The position numbers were made by a program, and so were the translations under genes. This document shows, piece by piece, positions 17,377 to 25,413 of a stretch of 64,000 nucleotides of DNA (position 1 is the first letter of the stretch; each line of letters opens with the position of its first letter). The stretch comes from Bacteroidales bacterium UBA4333 (GTDB lineage Bacteria > Bacteroidota > Bacteroidia > Bacteroidales > Paludibacteraceae). The stretch lies in NCBI GenBank assembly GCA_002394335.1, contig DGTP01000016.1:186001-250000 (forward strand). Direction: 5' to 3'. Under the pieces are notes generated by a model. It did not search any database and was not told where the DNA came from. It saw nothing but the letters and a program-made list of their open reading frames with translations.

Positions 17377-18744
17377 ATGAAACAAAGTTATATTTATATT
17401 GTCTTCATGGCGCTGGTTCTGATTATTATTACCGGCATCTTTTATATCCTCCCTCGTCCTGTTTTCTCTGAGTTGGAGCGGCGGGATTTAACGGAGTTTC
17501 CGGCTTTTCCTTCTTGGGAGTCAGACTCCTTGCAGAGTGGCAAGTACACCGAGTCTATCGCCCGTTGGTTCTCGGACACGGAGCCTTTCCGCGAGCAGTT
17601 GCTCCGGTATAGCATGCTGATTGACAAATATGCAGGGCTGCGTATCGGATCTGCCGATGAGGGGATTACTTTCCATGCGGCGGACAACACCAGCAACGAA
17701 GGCGAGGATATGGAGGAGCTGGGGCTTACCAACGATCGCGAGATTGCCGAATACCAAAACCAACAGAATGCGGACGAGGCGGCTAAGATTGCCGGTGCGG
17801 GTATTATCATCTGCGGTCCGCAAGGCAAAGTGCGTGCCATGAGTGCGTACCATGGTACGAACGGCGGTGTCAAATACGCCTCTGTATGCAACGAGTACAA
17901 GCGGGTTTTCCCGGATGTGAATGTCTATTGCATGGTCATCCCCACAGCGGTGGAATACTATTGTCCGGACGCCGCCAAATCCAGCACCAAGTCCGAACTC
18001 TCCACCATCCGGAACACCTACTCGCTGCTTGACGACTCGGTCAAAGCCGTGGATATCTATACAGCCCTTGGCAAACATGCCTCGGAGGACATCTTCCTTC
18101 GTACCGACCACCACTGGGCGCCTCTGGGCGCTTACTATGCCGCGGAGCGTTTTGCACAGGTGGCGCAGGTGCCTTATCTGCCGCTGACAGAATACAACAA
18201 AGAGGTCGTGCACGGTTTTGTAGGTACCATGTACGGCTATTCGCATGATATTACTGTCAAAGAGTCACCCGAAGATTTCATTTACTACACCCCAAAAGAC
18301 TCAGCCTATGAGACCACTTATATCGTCTATACTGTCTCCAAGTCCTATAAGGTGACAGCCGAAGGGGCTGCATATACGGGCGAGTTCTTTGCGCACTTCC
18401 GAGACGGCAGTTCGGGAGCCTATTGCGCTTTTATGGGCGGAGACAGCAAGATTACCCAGGTCCGCACCGCTCAGACCAACGGACGCAGGCTGCTTATTCT
18501 GAAGGACAGTTTCGGTAATGCGCTGGCAGGCTATCTCTTCGGCTCGTTTGAGGAGGTGCATATCGTGGACGGACGCTATTTCACCAAGAACATGAAGGAG
18601 TATGTCGCTCAGAATGGTATTACCGACATCTTGTTCTGCAATAATGTCTTCAAGGTCTATAACGGCGGTGACAACTATCTGAAATTTCTTACTCAGAAAA
18701 GTTGGCCCTACAAGGGGCGCAATCCGGCTGTGGCACGCAACTGA
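17377..18744 (+). CDS. DHHW-family (AlgJ/AlgX-like) periplasmic acyltransferase partner
   Basis: Membrane-anchored or secreted protein with an N-terminal helix (residues 5-25) and an SGNH-related domain of the DHHW type: RTDHHWAPLGAYYAAERF supplies the Asp-His pair, and LILKDSFGNALAGYL supplies the Ser-containing block. Such proteins move acetyl groups to exopolysaccharide in the periplasm, as AlgJ and AlgX do. It starts 8 bp after the MBOAT stop. Its last 37 bp overlap the convergent mutY gene. Confidence 0.88.
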   Translation: MKQSYIYIVFMALVLIIITGIFYILPRPVFSELERRDLTEFPAFPSWESDSLQSGKYTESIARWFSDTEPFREQLLRYSMLIDKYAGLRIGSADEGITFHAADNTSNEGEDMEELGLTNDREIAEYQNQQNADEAAKIAGAGIIICGPQGKVRAMSAYHGTNGGVKYASVCNEYKRVFPDVNVYCMVIPTAVEYYCPDAAKSSTKSELSTIRNTYSLLDDSVKAVDIYTALGKHASEDIFLRTDHHWAPLGAYYAAERFAQVAQVPYLPLTEYNKEVVHGFVGTMYGYSHDITVKESPEDFIYYTPKDSAYETTYIVYTVSKSYKVTAEGAAYTGEFFAHFRDGSSGAYCAFMGGDSKITQVRTAQTNGRRLLILKDSFGNALAGYLFGSFEEVHIVDGRYFTKNMKEYVAQNGITDILFCNNVFKVYNGGDNYLKFLTQKSWPYKGRNPAVARN

Positions 18745-19793
18745 TCCAATGCTTTGAGCGTCAGTCTGCTCATCCCGTATTCGTCCAAGGAGGCGAGAGG
18801 CACTGCCCGGTAGCCTTCTATGGAAGGCAGTTGTTCTACATATAGAACGCTGAATCGGGTATGCAGCCGCTGGTGGCTCAGCACATGGTTGATATCTACA
18901 AATCGTGTCTGCCCCTTTACCGGTAACACTCCTTGCTCGCTTTCTTCCAGCACAAACTCCCATAAGTGTTGCCAGATGTCTTTTTCTTTGCGCTGATGGA
19001 TGAGGGTGTGTAGTTCGCCCTTCTCTCCGGACAGATAGATACGATAGTTGAGGTATCTGTCTCTGAGTGTCGGACGGGGTTTGCGCACTGGCAGCAGGCC
19101 GGCGGTGTGGTGCGCATAGCCTTTGCACACCTCTTTTATTACGCACCGCTCGCACACGCACGCGCCTGTCTCGCTGTCGGTCAGAGAGGGGGTGCAGTAG
19201 AGTGCGCCGAACTCCATGATGGCGGAGTTGAAGAGACGGGGATTTGTTCTGTCCAGCATCTCGTCTATATAACGGTGAAAGAGTTTCTTGCCTGACGAAC
19301 TGTCGAACGGCTCGGCGCAGTCTTTGAGTCGTGCCACCACGCGATACACATTGCCGTCAATGGCAGGGTAGGGCATGTTGTATGCAAAACTCGCTATCGC
19401 CCCTGCTGTGTAGTCGCCTACACCGGGCAGGGCACGGATCTCCTCAAAAGTCCGCGGAAAAAGACTCTGGCCTTCTGCCTTTGTCCCTTGCCGTGGGGCG
19501 CTTTCAACAATCTGTCTCGCTGCTTTGTGCAGGTTGCGCGCTCTGGAATAGTAACCCAATCCCTGCCATTCGCGTAACACCTCCTGTTCCCCGGCTTTCG
19601 CCAAATCTGCTACCGTCGGCCATCGCTCGATAAAACGATGGTAGTATTCCATTCCTTGCTGAACACGGGTCTGCTGGAGAATGATTTCGCTCAGCCAGAT
19701 TCGATAACCATCCTCCGTCTCACGCCATGGCAGTTCACGCTTGTTGTGTTCCCACCACTGGTAAAGTTGACGATAAAAGTAAGCTAAATTCAC
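18708..19793 (-). CDS. mutY: Adenine DNA glycosylase MutY
   Basis: Base-excision enzyme that removes A opposite 8-oxoG. Catalytic Glu36 (WLSEIILQQTRV), helix-hairpin-helix LPGVGDYTAGAIASFA (122-137) and catalytic Asp146 (PAIDGNVYRV) are present; a C-terminal NUDIX-like part reads 8-oxoG. The Fe-S cysteines are unusually spaced: Cys200, then Cys212/Cys214, Cys217 and Cys223, where the usual pattern is C-x6-C-x2-C-x5-C. The start is a GTG that follows a -7 motif TAATTTTGCA (minus strand, 19813-19822). Confidence 0.93.
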   Translation of the reverse strand: MNLAYFYRQLYQWWEHNKRELPWRETEDGYRIWLSEIILQQTRVQQGMEYYHRFIERWPTVADLAKAGEQEVLREWQGLGYYSRARNLHKAARQIVESAPRQGTKAEGQSLFPRTFEEIRALPGVGDYTAGAIASFAYNMPYPAIDGNVYRVVARLKDCAEPFDSSSGKKLFHRYIDEMLDRTNPRLFNSAIMEFGALYCTPSLTDSETGACVCERCVIKEVCKGYAHHTAGLLPVRKPRPTLRDRYLNYRIYLSGEKGELHTLIHQRKEKDIWQHLWEFVLEESEQGVLPVKGQTRFVDINHVLSHQRLHTRFSVLYVEQLPSIEGYRAVPLASLDEYGMSRLTLKALDQLRATAGLRPL

Positions 19794-19870
19794 TGATTTT
19801 AACTATTTGGAGTGCAAAATTACAAAAAAAAACTGAAAAAAACGAGTTTTTTTGAAAAAAAATGAAAAAA

Positions 19871-19906
19871 AACTTTTGTATTTCAATAATTTATAGTAAC
19901 TTTGCA
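19871..19906 (+). promoter_or_regulatory. Promoter of the HU gene
   Basis: A -33 TTTG (19875-19878) and -7 TAACTTTGCA (19897-19906) lie in a very A/T-rich stretch that also carries the divergent mutY -7 motif. Confidence 0.75.
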
Positions 19907-19954
19907 GTCGATTTTCGCAAAAATAGAAATTGAAACTAAAAATAATTATCTATT

Positions 19955-20227
19955 ATGACAAAAGCTGAACTTGTAAATTCAATAGCCATCGCTTCCGGTT
20001 ATGACAGAACTACTATCATGAAGATTGTTGAAGCTGGCATGAAGTCTATCAAGAAAACGATGGCTGCTGGAGAAGGCGTTTATCTCCGCGGATTTGGTAG
20101 TTTTATTATTAAAACGCGTAAGGCAAAAGTGGCTCGTAACATTACCAAGAATATCTCAATCGATGTTCCTGAGCATAAAGTGGTCTCCTTCCGCGCTGCC
20201 AAGGAGTTTGATAATCTCGTGCGATAA
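19955..20227 (+). CDS. HU-family DNA-binding protein
   Basis: A 90-residue histone-like dimeric protein that bends and packs DNA. The N-terminal helices MTKAELVNSIAIASGYDRTT, the GVYLRGFGSFIIKTRKAKVARNI beta-arm region and the basic tip are typical. Divergent from mutY and followed within 35 bp by the mS38-like small gene, an order I recall as common in Bacteroidales. Confidence 0.93.
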   Translation: MTKAELVNSIAIASGYDRTTIMKIVEAGMKSIKKTMAAGEGVYLRGFGSFIIKTRKAKVARNITKNISIDVPEHKVVSFRAAKEFDNLVR

Positions 20228-20262
20228 CACTAAGTATTAACAATTTATAAATTATTAACATT

Positions 20263-20352
20263 ATGCCAAACGGAAAGAAGCATAAAAGACATAAGATGTC
20301 TACGCACAAGCGCAAAAAACGCCTGCGTAAGAATCGTCATAAGCATAAGTAA
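20263..20352 (+). CDS. 29-residue AURKAIP1/COX24 (mS38-like) basic protein
   Basis: The product MPNGKKHKRHKM STHKRKKRLRKNRHKHK (29 residues, mostly Lys, Arg and His) matches the very short AURKAIP1/COX24-domain proteins annotated in Bacteroidota, related to the mitochondrial ribosomal protein mS38. It is probably a small-subunit ribosomal component. It lies between HU and the RNase gene, with a clear ATG and TAA. Confidence 0.85.
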   Translation: MPNGKKHKRHKMSTHKRKKRLRKNRHKHK

Positions 20353-20458
20353 GCCTTAGACGGTTCTGTCAACTATGCTTTGTGGCGATAAGCTTGTTTG
20401 GGCGCAAACAGGCTTGCCACAAGGCATTTTTATGTATTGATAAATTTACTGAAATCCT

Positions 20459-22003
20459 ATGAAAAGCGAACTGATTGTGGACGTACAGCCACAGGAGATT
20501 GCTATCGCGCTTACCGAGGACGACCGCCTTCAGGAGATCAACCGAGAGAAGCGTAATGCGGATAATTTTGCCGTCGGTAATATCTATTACGGAAGGGTCA
20601 AAAAAGTAATGCCGGCATTGAATGCAGTCTTTGTGGATGTAGGTTATGAGAAAGAAGCTTTTCTGCATTATTTGGATTTAGGGCCACAGTTTCGAACTAT
20701 CCAGAGTTACGTAACTAAAGTCGTTTCGGATCGACGCAGACTTCCCGGGATTGATAAGATCAAGCGCTTGCAGGAAGTGGGCAAAGAAGGCAAAATCGAA
20801 GATATTCTCAAAGTGGGGGACACACTGCTTGTGCAAGTCTCCAAAGAGCCTATCAACACCAAAGGACCACGCCTCACTGCCGAGATTTCTATCGCCGGAC
20901 GCAACATGGTGCTCATACCTATGAGCGACGGCGTGATGGTAAGCCAGAAAATCAAACGCGAAAGTGAACGATCACGACTAAAACAACTCGTCTCATCTAT
21001 CAAGCCACACGGCTATGGCGTTATTGTCCGCACCGTTGCGGAAGACAAACGAGTAGCCGAACTGGACTCGGAATTGCGTCTGTTGGTCGATAGATGGCAC
21101 GACACAGTTAAAACCCTGCAGCAAAAAGAACCCGTCAGTCTCGTCAGCGAGGAACTGGGCAGAACGCTCGGCATCGTCCGCGATATGCTTTCACCGAGTT
21201 TCTCATCCATCCAGATCAACGACAAAGCGGTGTACGATGAGGTGCAACAATATCTCAAGTTGATTGCACCCGAAAGCACCAAGATCGTCAAGTTATACAA
21301 GGGCGAGCAACCTATCTTTGATAAGTTTGACATTACCCGCCAGATGAAGACCGGTCTCGGTCGTACGGTGGGATTCAAACACGGCGGATATCTCATTATT
21401 GACAAAACGGAGGCACTGTTCTCCATAGATGTCAACTCGGGAAGCAAGAAACTTTATGACGACCAAGAGGAAAATGCCTTTCAGTACAACATGATGGCGG
21501 CTGATGAGATCATGCACCAGTTGCGGCTCAGAGATATCGGAGGAATTATCATCATCGATTTTATCGACATGGACTCCAAAGAGCACCAGCAACAACTATA
21601 TGATCATATGCGCGAACTCATGAAGCGCGACCGTGCCAAACACAATGTACTGCCTCTCAGCAAGTTCGGACTCATGCAGATCACCAGACAGCGTGTGCGC
21701 CCCGCGGTGGAAATGGAGGTCACCGAGACTTGTCCGACATGTATGGGAAAAGGCAAAATCCAGTCTTCCTTGCTCTTTACTGACCAGATCGAGGAAGAAT
21801 TGAAACATATGTTCGAGCAACACGGCAGAGGACTCAAGATGCATCTGCATCCCTTTGTCTATGCGTATGTCAGCCGGGGATGGATCGGAAGCCTCAAACA
21901 ACGATGGTTCGTCCAATACGGCGTCCGTATTATCGAAAACCAGGCATTAGGCATGCTCGAAACAAGGTTCTATGATGATAAAGGAAATATTGCAGAGAAG
22001 TAA
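20459..22003 (+). CDS. rng: Ribonuclease G/E family protein
   Basis: Endoribonuclease for rRNA maturation and mRNA decay. Residues 35-130 carry an S1 domain (NIYYGRVKKVMPALNAVFVDVGYEKEAFL), followed by the RNase H-like catalytic domain with the GLGRTVGFKHGGYLIIDKTEAL and IDVNSGS blocks, the acidic site DIGGIIIIDFIDM, and the Zn-link CPTCMGKG near residue 425. At 514 residues it has the RNase G layout without the RNase E C-terminal scaffold. A strong terminator follows directly. Confidence 0.93.
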   Translation: MKSELIVDVQPQEIAIALTEDDRLQEINREKRNADNFAVGNIYYGRVKKVMPALNAVFVDVGYEKEAFLHYLDLGPQFRTIQSYVTKVVSDRRRLPGIDKIKRLQEVGKEGKIEDILKVGDTLLVQVSKEPINTKGPRLTAEISIAGRNMVLIPMSDGVMVSQKIKRESERSRLKQLVSSIKPHGYGVIVRTVAEDKRVAELDSELRLLVDRWHDTVKTLQQKEPVSLVSEELGRTLGIVRDMLSPSFSSIQINDKAVYDEVQQYLKLIAPESTKIVKLYKGEQPIFDKFDITRQMKTGLGRTVGFKHGGYLIIDKTEALFSIDVNSGSKKLYDDQEENAFQYNMMAADEIMHQLRLRDIGGIIIIDFIDMDSKEHQQQLYDHMRELMKRDRAKHNVLPLSKFGLMQITRQRVRPAVEMEVTETCPTCMGKGKIQSSLLFTDQIEEELKHMFEQHGRGLKMHLHPFVYAYVSRGWIGSLKQRWFVQYGVRIIENQALGMLETRFYDDKGNIAEK

Positions 22004-22006
22004 GAT

Positions 22007-22030
22007 AAAAGCCCGCTTCCGCGGGCTTTT
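22007..22030. terminator. Bidirectional terminator after rng
   Basis: Perfect hairpin AAAAGCCCGC, loop TTCC, GCGGGCTTTT, symmetrical with A and T runs, placed between the convergent rng and RNR-tail genes. Confidence 0.92.
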
Positions 22031-22043
22031 ATGCTTTCTACAA

Positions 22044-22064
22044 TCAACACTCAACACTCAACTC
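22044..22064 (-). repeat. Heptanucleotide tandem repeat forming a gene end
   Basis: Three 7-nt units (TCAACAC, TCAACAC, TCAACTC on the plus strand). Read on the minus strand they encode the last codons and the stop of the RNR-tail gene (ELSVEC, stop). Confidence 0.8.
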
Positions 22065-22532
22065 CCCTTCGCCGGGGATATAGCGTTTCAGAACGCGTGC
22101 CACGCCTGTGGTCCAGGAGTTGATGGAGTCGTTGTCCATCTGCAGACTGCTGATCATCTTCACCACCTGGTCTATCGGCATACCGTACCGGAGCACGCCT
22201 GAGATGAGTTTGGCGTAGTTCCAGAACTCGCGGTCGAACTTGTAACTCAGTCCTTCCATCGTGGTCTTGAACCCGCGGGTGTTGACAAACTGAAAATCGT
22301 AACGGTGGTGTCCGTCCTCGGTAGGCACTTTGATAATCTTGCCTTTGGTGACTGACTTCGGCAGAGCGATTCCTTCCTCGTCATCCGCCAAACCGGTGAA
22401 GATCTCATACGGACTGCCGTCCATCAGACCTACAAAAGCAATCCATTTGTCTTTCTGGTTCTGAAACCGTACTACGTCACATTCCAGTTCTGCTGGCCTT
22501 TTCAATGGCGTTATTGTATCTCTGTTATCCAT
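22044..22532 (-). CDS. Free-standing C-terminal domain of class II ribonucleotide reductase (NrdJb-like)
   Basis: The 162-residue protein resembles the domain after the catalytic barrel in Bacteroidota adenosylcobalamin-dependent ribonucleotide reductases: LKRPAELECDVVRFQNQKDK, PYEIFTG, RYDFQFVNTRGF, WNYAKLISGVLRYGMPI, and SWTTGVARVLKRYIPG. The catalytic barrel is not in this window, and the Cys-rich zinc tail that usually follows is missing; the end is made of a 7-nt repeat. The ATG chosen is in-frame after a TTG that overlaps the thioesterase stop. It may partner a NrdJ large subunit elsewhere or be a relic. Confidence 0.6.
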   Translation of the reverse strand: MDNRDTITPLKRPAELECDVVRFQNQKDKWIAFVGLMDGSPYEIFTGLADDEEGIALPKSVTKGKIIKVPTEDGHHRYDFQFVNTRGFKTTMEGLSYKFDREFWNYAKLISGVLRYGMPIDQVVKMISSLQMDNDSINSWTTGVARVLKRYIPGEGELSVEC

Positions 22533-22537
22533 AATCT

Positions 22538-23296
22538 TCAAATCTTCAAATCTCCAATACTGATCTTGGCGGAACAGCTGGTCTCGTCGTAGCTGTTCTT
22601 CATCTGGTACTGCACGCCGTCTTCGCTTACCAGATAATAGGTCGTAAGCTCCTCGCCGGGCATCGCTTCCTTTGAGTAGTTGATATCCAGTCTCACCTTT
22701 TTGCCGTAATAGTCGGGTAGGTAAGCGTCGGTCATGGCTTGGAGATAGCGGCAGCTGTTGCAGTGACCGTTATAGTCAATGTCGGAATAGACCACCTTGT
22801 GAACAGCGCACCCGGTCGGCTCAGGGATAGTGGTCATCCTCACTCGGGGCAGATCGATCACCTCGCCGTCCACACACCCTGCAAACATCGGATCATCGAA
22901 GATATTGACGATCTCCCTTTTCTGCATATCCAGCACTGCCCATACACTCTTGCATTGCCCGATTAACATCCATTCGTCTGAAGGCTGGGGGCTGAAAGAT
23001 GATGGCTTCGCATAAATGCGGAAGTCACGCGTGCTGAGCATGTGTGCGTTCGACTCTATCCAGGTCTCAAAGCGTACTTTTTGGCAGTGGGTCGGCAGTT
23101 GGTACATCTCTATCGAGAGGCGAGTCAGGATCCATGTCAGTCCTCTTGGATGGAGTGCCGCTATGCCGAAGCCCAAATCGTCGGCTACGGTGCCTGCTAC
23201 TTCCAGGAGGTAGTTCTCCATGTTGAAGAGCCGCAACCGTTTCTTGCCGTCCACTTCCTGGTATTTGATTTCGTATTCGTAGTTGTATTTAGCCAT
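22538..23296 (-). CDS. Acyl-ACP thioesterase (FatA/FatB type)
   Basis: Double hot-dog thioesterase that releases fatty acids from acyl carrier protein. Visible are the YEYEIKYQEVDGKKRLRL start, LGFGIAALHPRGLTWILTRLSIEMYQLP, RFETWIE, and the active-site strand SDIDYNGHCNSCRYLQ with the Asn and His of the family. The ATG chosen encodes MAKYNYEYEI, just after the -7 promoter of hairpin element A; longer starts would fall inside the promoter. The last codons and the start of the next gene lie in an 8-nt tandem repeat (GATTTGAA). Confidence 0.85.
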   Translation of the reverse strand: MAKYNYEYEIKYQEVDGKKRLRLFNMENYLLEVAGTVADDLGFGIAALHPRGLTWILTRLSIEMYQLPTHCQKVRFETWIESNAHMLSTRDFRIYAKPSSFSPQPSDEWMLIGQCKSVWAVLDMQKREIVNIFDDPMFAGCVDGEVIDLPRVRMTTIPEPTGCAVHKVVYSDIDYNGHCNSCRYLQAMTDAYLPDYYGKKVRLDINYSKEAMPGEELTTYYLVSEDGVQYQMKNSYDETSCSAKISIGDLKI

Positions 23297-23314
23297 AGGG
23301 TCATACAAATTTGC

Positions 23315-23682
23315 TGCAAAGGTACGACAAATTTTGGACATATGCAAGTGTTCGGGCATTTTTTTGACGAATAGAATGTAATTCTATCTATTTTGTGCGG
23401 ATATATAGCGGCTATGCTTGCATAAGACGATATATATATACGCGCAAGATAGGAAGCCGTCAGGCTCGTCAAAAAAATGCCCGCGATGGTATATGGGCTG
23501 CACGATGCGAACGTACTTTCGAAGGGGTCCCCGTCGACGGGGGAGGAGGTCGAATTTACTACAAAAAGGGTTGGATAGAAATCGTTGACTCGATAAAAGT
23601 CTGACAAAAGTCTGATAAACCCCTTACGAGACCCTTGCGGGGGGAGCTGCGCCTGATAGAGTATAGACCGCAGGCACCGCAT
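23315..23682 (-). mobile_element. Hairpin promoter element, copy A
   Basis: Non-coding repeat found three times between 23.3 and 30.4 kb. In promoter direction it has a conserved tail with GAGTCAACGATTTCTATCC and a C-rich/G-rich mini-stem before CCTTCGAAAGTAC; a long imperfect hairpin (23353-23483, outer arms CGGGCATTTTTTTGACGA and its complement, central TATGCAAGCATAGC); then a promoter, -33 TTGCATATGTC and -7 TACCTTTGCA (23315-23324). The promoter reads into the thioesterase gene. No open frame of its own. Almost identical by eye to copy B over about 250 bp. Confidence 0.8.
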
Positions 23683-23750
23683 GCTGATAGACTTTTCGGG
23701 AAGGGCTTGACGAAAAATGGAAGCAATTTTATGATAAATGGCACTTTTTA

Positions 23751-23784
23751 TTTGTGAGTGTCATTTATTTTTTGTAATTTTGCA
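23751..23784 (+). promoter_or_regulatory. Promoter of the AT-rich membrane protein gene
   Basis: A -33 TTTG (23751-23754), a 20-nt spacer and a -7 TAATTTTGCA (23775-23784), followed by a leader of about 65 nt. Confidence 0.75.
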
Positions 23785-23858
23785 GCACAAAATAAAACCA
23801 TTATATGGATTTTAATTACGAATGAAAATATTTACAATAGCAAAAGCAATAATTATAT

Positions 23859-24488
23859 ATGTATAATTCGAGCAATGAGCGACATGCTTGGTGGCACATG
23901 GATAGCACTCTCAAAGACAGCTATACATTCGACCGTGCAGAAGGGCTATTCCTAAACTTTGATGTAATATTTCTCACCATGATTAGATGGCCTTTAATGG
24001 GTTTTGTGATATATACCTGTATATTTTATTACGATGTTTACATGAAAATCTTTCCTGATGTGTTTATAATACTATTAATAATCTTAACATGTCTGGGGCT
24101 TGTATTGTCTTGCGTAGATCTCCGTCATAGATGGTTGTTGTTTAAATACAGCGAGAAGGTTGCTTTGTTTATAGATACCAAGCAGCGGGTGTTTATGTAC
24201 AAGCATAGCGATAATGTTATTCGTTTTAATTCTGATGACATTGATACTTGGTACTGGGAAAGATATAGTTTTTGGGCTTGTCTGCCGCTAACTAATACAT
24301 GCGCGGAGATTGTTGAGATAAGACTCAAAAACGGAGAAACCATCATAGTGTCCAATGGGATAGGTCATGTGTTGTATTTTTTCCTTGAGAACTGGAAAGA
24401 ACTAGGGTTGCCGGAAGGACAGAACAGTTCCAAATCTCTAAGTTCTTATGTAAAAGAAATATTAACTAACAAACACTTAGAAGGATAA
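23859..24488 (+). CDS. Two-helix membrane protein, PH-like, function unknown
   Basis: A 209-residue protein with two hydrophobic helices (about 33-60 and 67-90) and a C-terminal soluble part rich in short strands (ALFIDTKQRVFMYKH, VIRFNSDDIDTWYW, EIVEIRLKNGETIIVSNGI). The layout resembles small PH-like membrane proteins, but I do not recognise the family. The coding sequence is clearly more AT-rich than its neighbours and lies between inverted copies A and C of the hairpin element, which suggests acquisition by transfer. Confidence 0.6.
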   Translation: MYNSSNERHAWWHMDSTLKDSYTFDRAEGLFLNFDVIFLTMIRWPLMGFVIYTCIFYYDVYMKIFPDVFIILLIILTCLGLVLSCVDLRHRWLLFKYSEKVALFIDTKQRVFMYKHSDNVIRFNSDDIDTWYWERYSFWACLPLTNTCAEIVEIRLKNGETIIVSNGIGHVLYFFLENWKELGLPEGQNSSKSLSSYVKEILTNKHLEG

Positions 24489-24550
24489 AAAAATAGCATG
24501 ACCCGCAAGTAGAATACTCCTTTACCATTATGCGGCTGCAAGTAAAATTC

Positions 24551-24605
24551 TTCTCCCCCTGCGTCGGAACGGCTATCCCTCCACGCAGGGGAGAAACACA
24601 AAGCC
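24551..24605. repeat. Intergenic hairpin
   Basis: Inverted repeat with arms TTCTCCCC(C)TGCGT and ACGCAGGGGAGAA around an 18-nt loop, 60 bp after the membrane protein stop. It may act as a terminator although no T run follows. Confidence 0.6.
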
Positions 24606-24680
24606 CCTTCTTGTCTTCGTCAGCTGCTACGAGCGTCCGCTCGGAGATCCCCTCGATCCATCATTTCATCATTTTTGTTC

Positions 24681-24800
24681 TGTCAGTATTGTCAGTTTCC
24701 CTTATTCGTTTAATTTGGTTAATTTGTGAATTGTTCTAATTTTGGGGCAATTTTGGATAATTTTTGACTAACCAAACGGACAATACTGTCAATACTGACA
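24681..24800. repeat. MITE-like 120-bp segment with terminal inverted repeats
   Basis: Ends are TGTCAGTATTG and CAATACTGACA, perfect 11-bp inverted repeats, with further imperfect pairing inward (TTTGGTTAA against TAACCAAA). No coding capacity and no clear target duplication. Confidence 0.5.
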
Positions 24801-24804
24801 TCTC

Positions 24805-24909
24805 TTTTTTCGAACGCTGTGTTCAAAAACTCAGCGTTAGTGGTTCTTGTATATTCTTAGTGATACTTAACCATTTCCGACCCTGTTACCTACCTATTGC
24901 CTACCCATG
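24805..24909 (-). repeat. Interspersed intergenic repeat R1, copy 2
   Basis: On the minus strand it repeats the order seen near 5.3 kb: GGTAGGCAATAGGTAGG, an ATCACTAAGAAT segment, ACTAACG, then GAACACAGCGTTCGAAAAAA. It abuts the MITE-like segment. Confidence 0.75.
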
Positions 24910-24983
24910 CCGACTCCATCTCAGCTCAATGCCGGCTTCATCATCCATTTTTGTCCCATCTTTGGGACAACCCCTCTCCCCTC

Positions 24984-25014
24984 TCTGATGGCTGATGGCT
25001 GACGGCTGACGGCT
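24984..25014. repeat. GGCTGAY heptamer repeat before element C
   Basis: About four 7-nt units of the form GCTGATG / GCTGACG end directly at the C-run that opens hairpin element C. Confidence 0.75.
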
Positions 25015-25349
25015 CCCCCCGTAATGGTCTCGTAAGGGGTTTATCAGACTTTTGTCAGACTTTTATCGAGTCAACGATTTCTATCCAACCCTGTTTGTCG
25101 TACCTTCGACCTCCTCCCCCCATAAATGGGGACCCCTTCGAAAGTACGTTCGCATTGTGCAGACCATATGCAAATCTAAAAAGGATTTTTTTCTCATTCG
25201 TGCTGACGCACTGCCTTTTTGATAATACCGTGACTGCTTATGCAAGCATAGCACCCCCGATATTCTCAAAAAAACGCAGTATTTTCATACTGCTATGAGA
25301 AAAAACTCCTTTTTATTTGCATATGTGCACAATTTGTAGTACCTTTGCA
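25015..25349 (+). mobile_element. Hairpin promoter element, copy C
   Basis: Same order as copies A and B: the tail with GAGTCAACGATTTCTATCC, the mini-stem ending CCTTCGAAAGTACGTTCGCA, a long hairpin (25178-25314), and a promoter with -33 TTTGCATATG and -7 TACCTTTGCA (25340-25349). The hairpin arms differ completely in sequence (AAAAAGGATTTTTTTCTCAT against its complement) yet pair as well as in A and B, and the centre TATGCAAGCATAGC is kept. The promoter reads into the small secreted protein gene. Confidence 0.8.
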
Positions 25350-25413
25350 TCCCGGTTCACAATATATCGAATTGCTTTGGGAACTTTGTTGTATCTATTT
25401 ACTTGTATTGACG

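Noticed and set aside
23395..23604. Short open frames inside the hairpin elements
   Set aside because: Frames are not shared between copies A, B and C, as expected for a non-coding repeat.
24530..24988. Short open frames of 69-74 codons after the AT-rich membrane protein gene
   Set aside because: They run through hairpins, repeat R1 and a MITE-like segment and show no protein-like composition.
25345..25413. Longer N-terminus for the small secreted protein
   Set aside because: It would start inside the -7 box of element C and bury the signal peptide.
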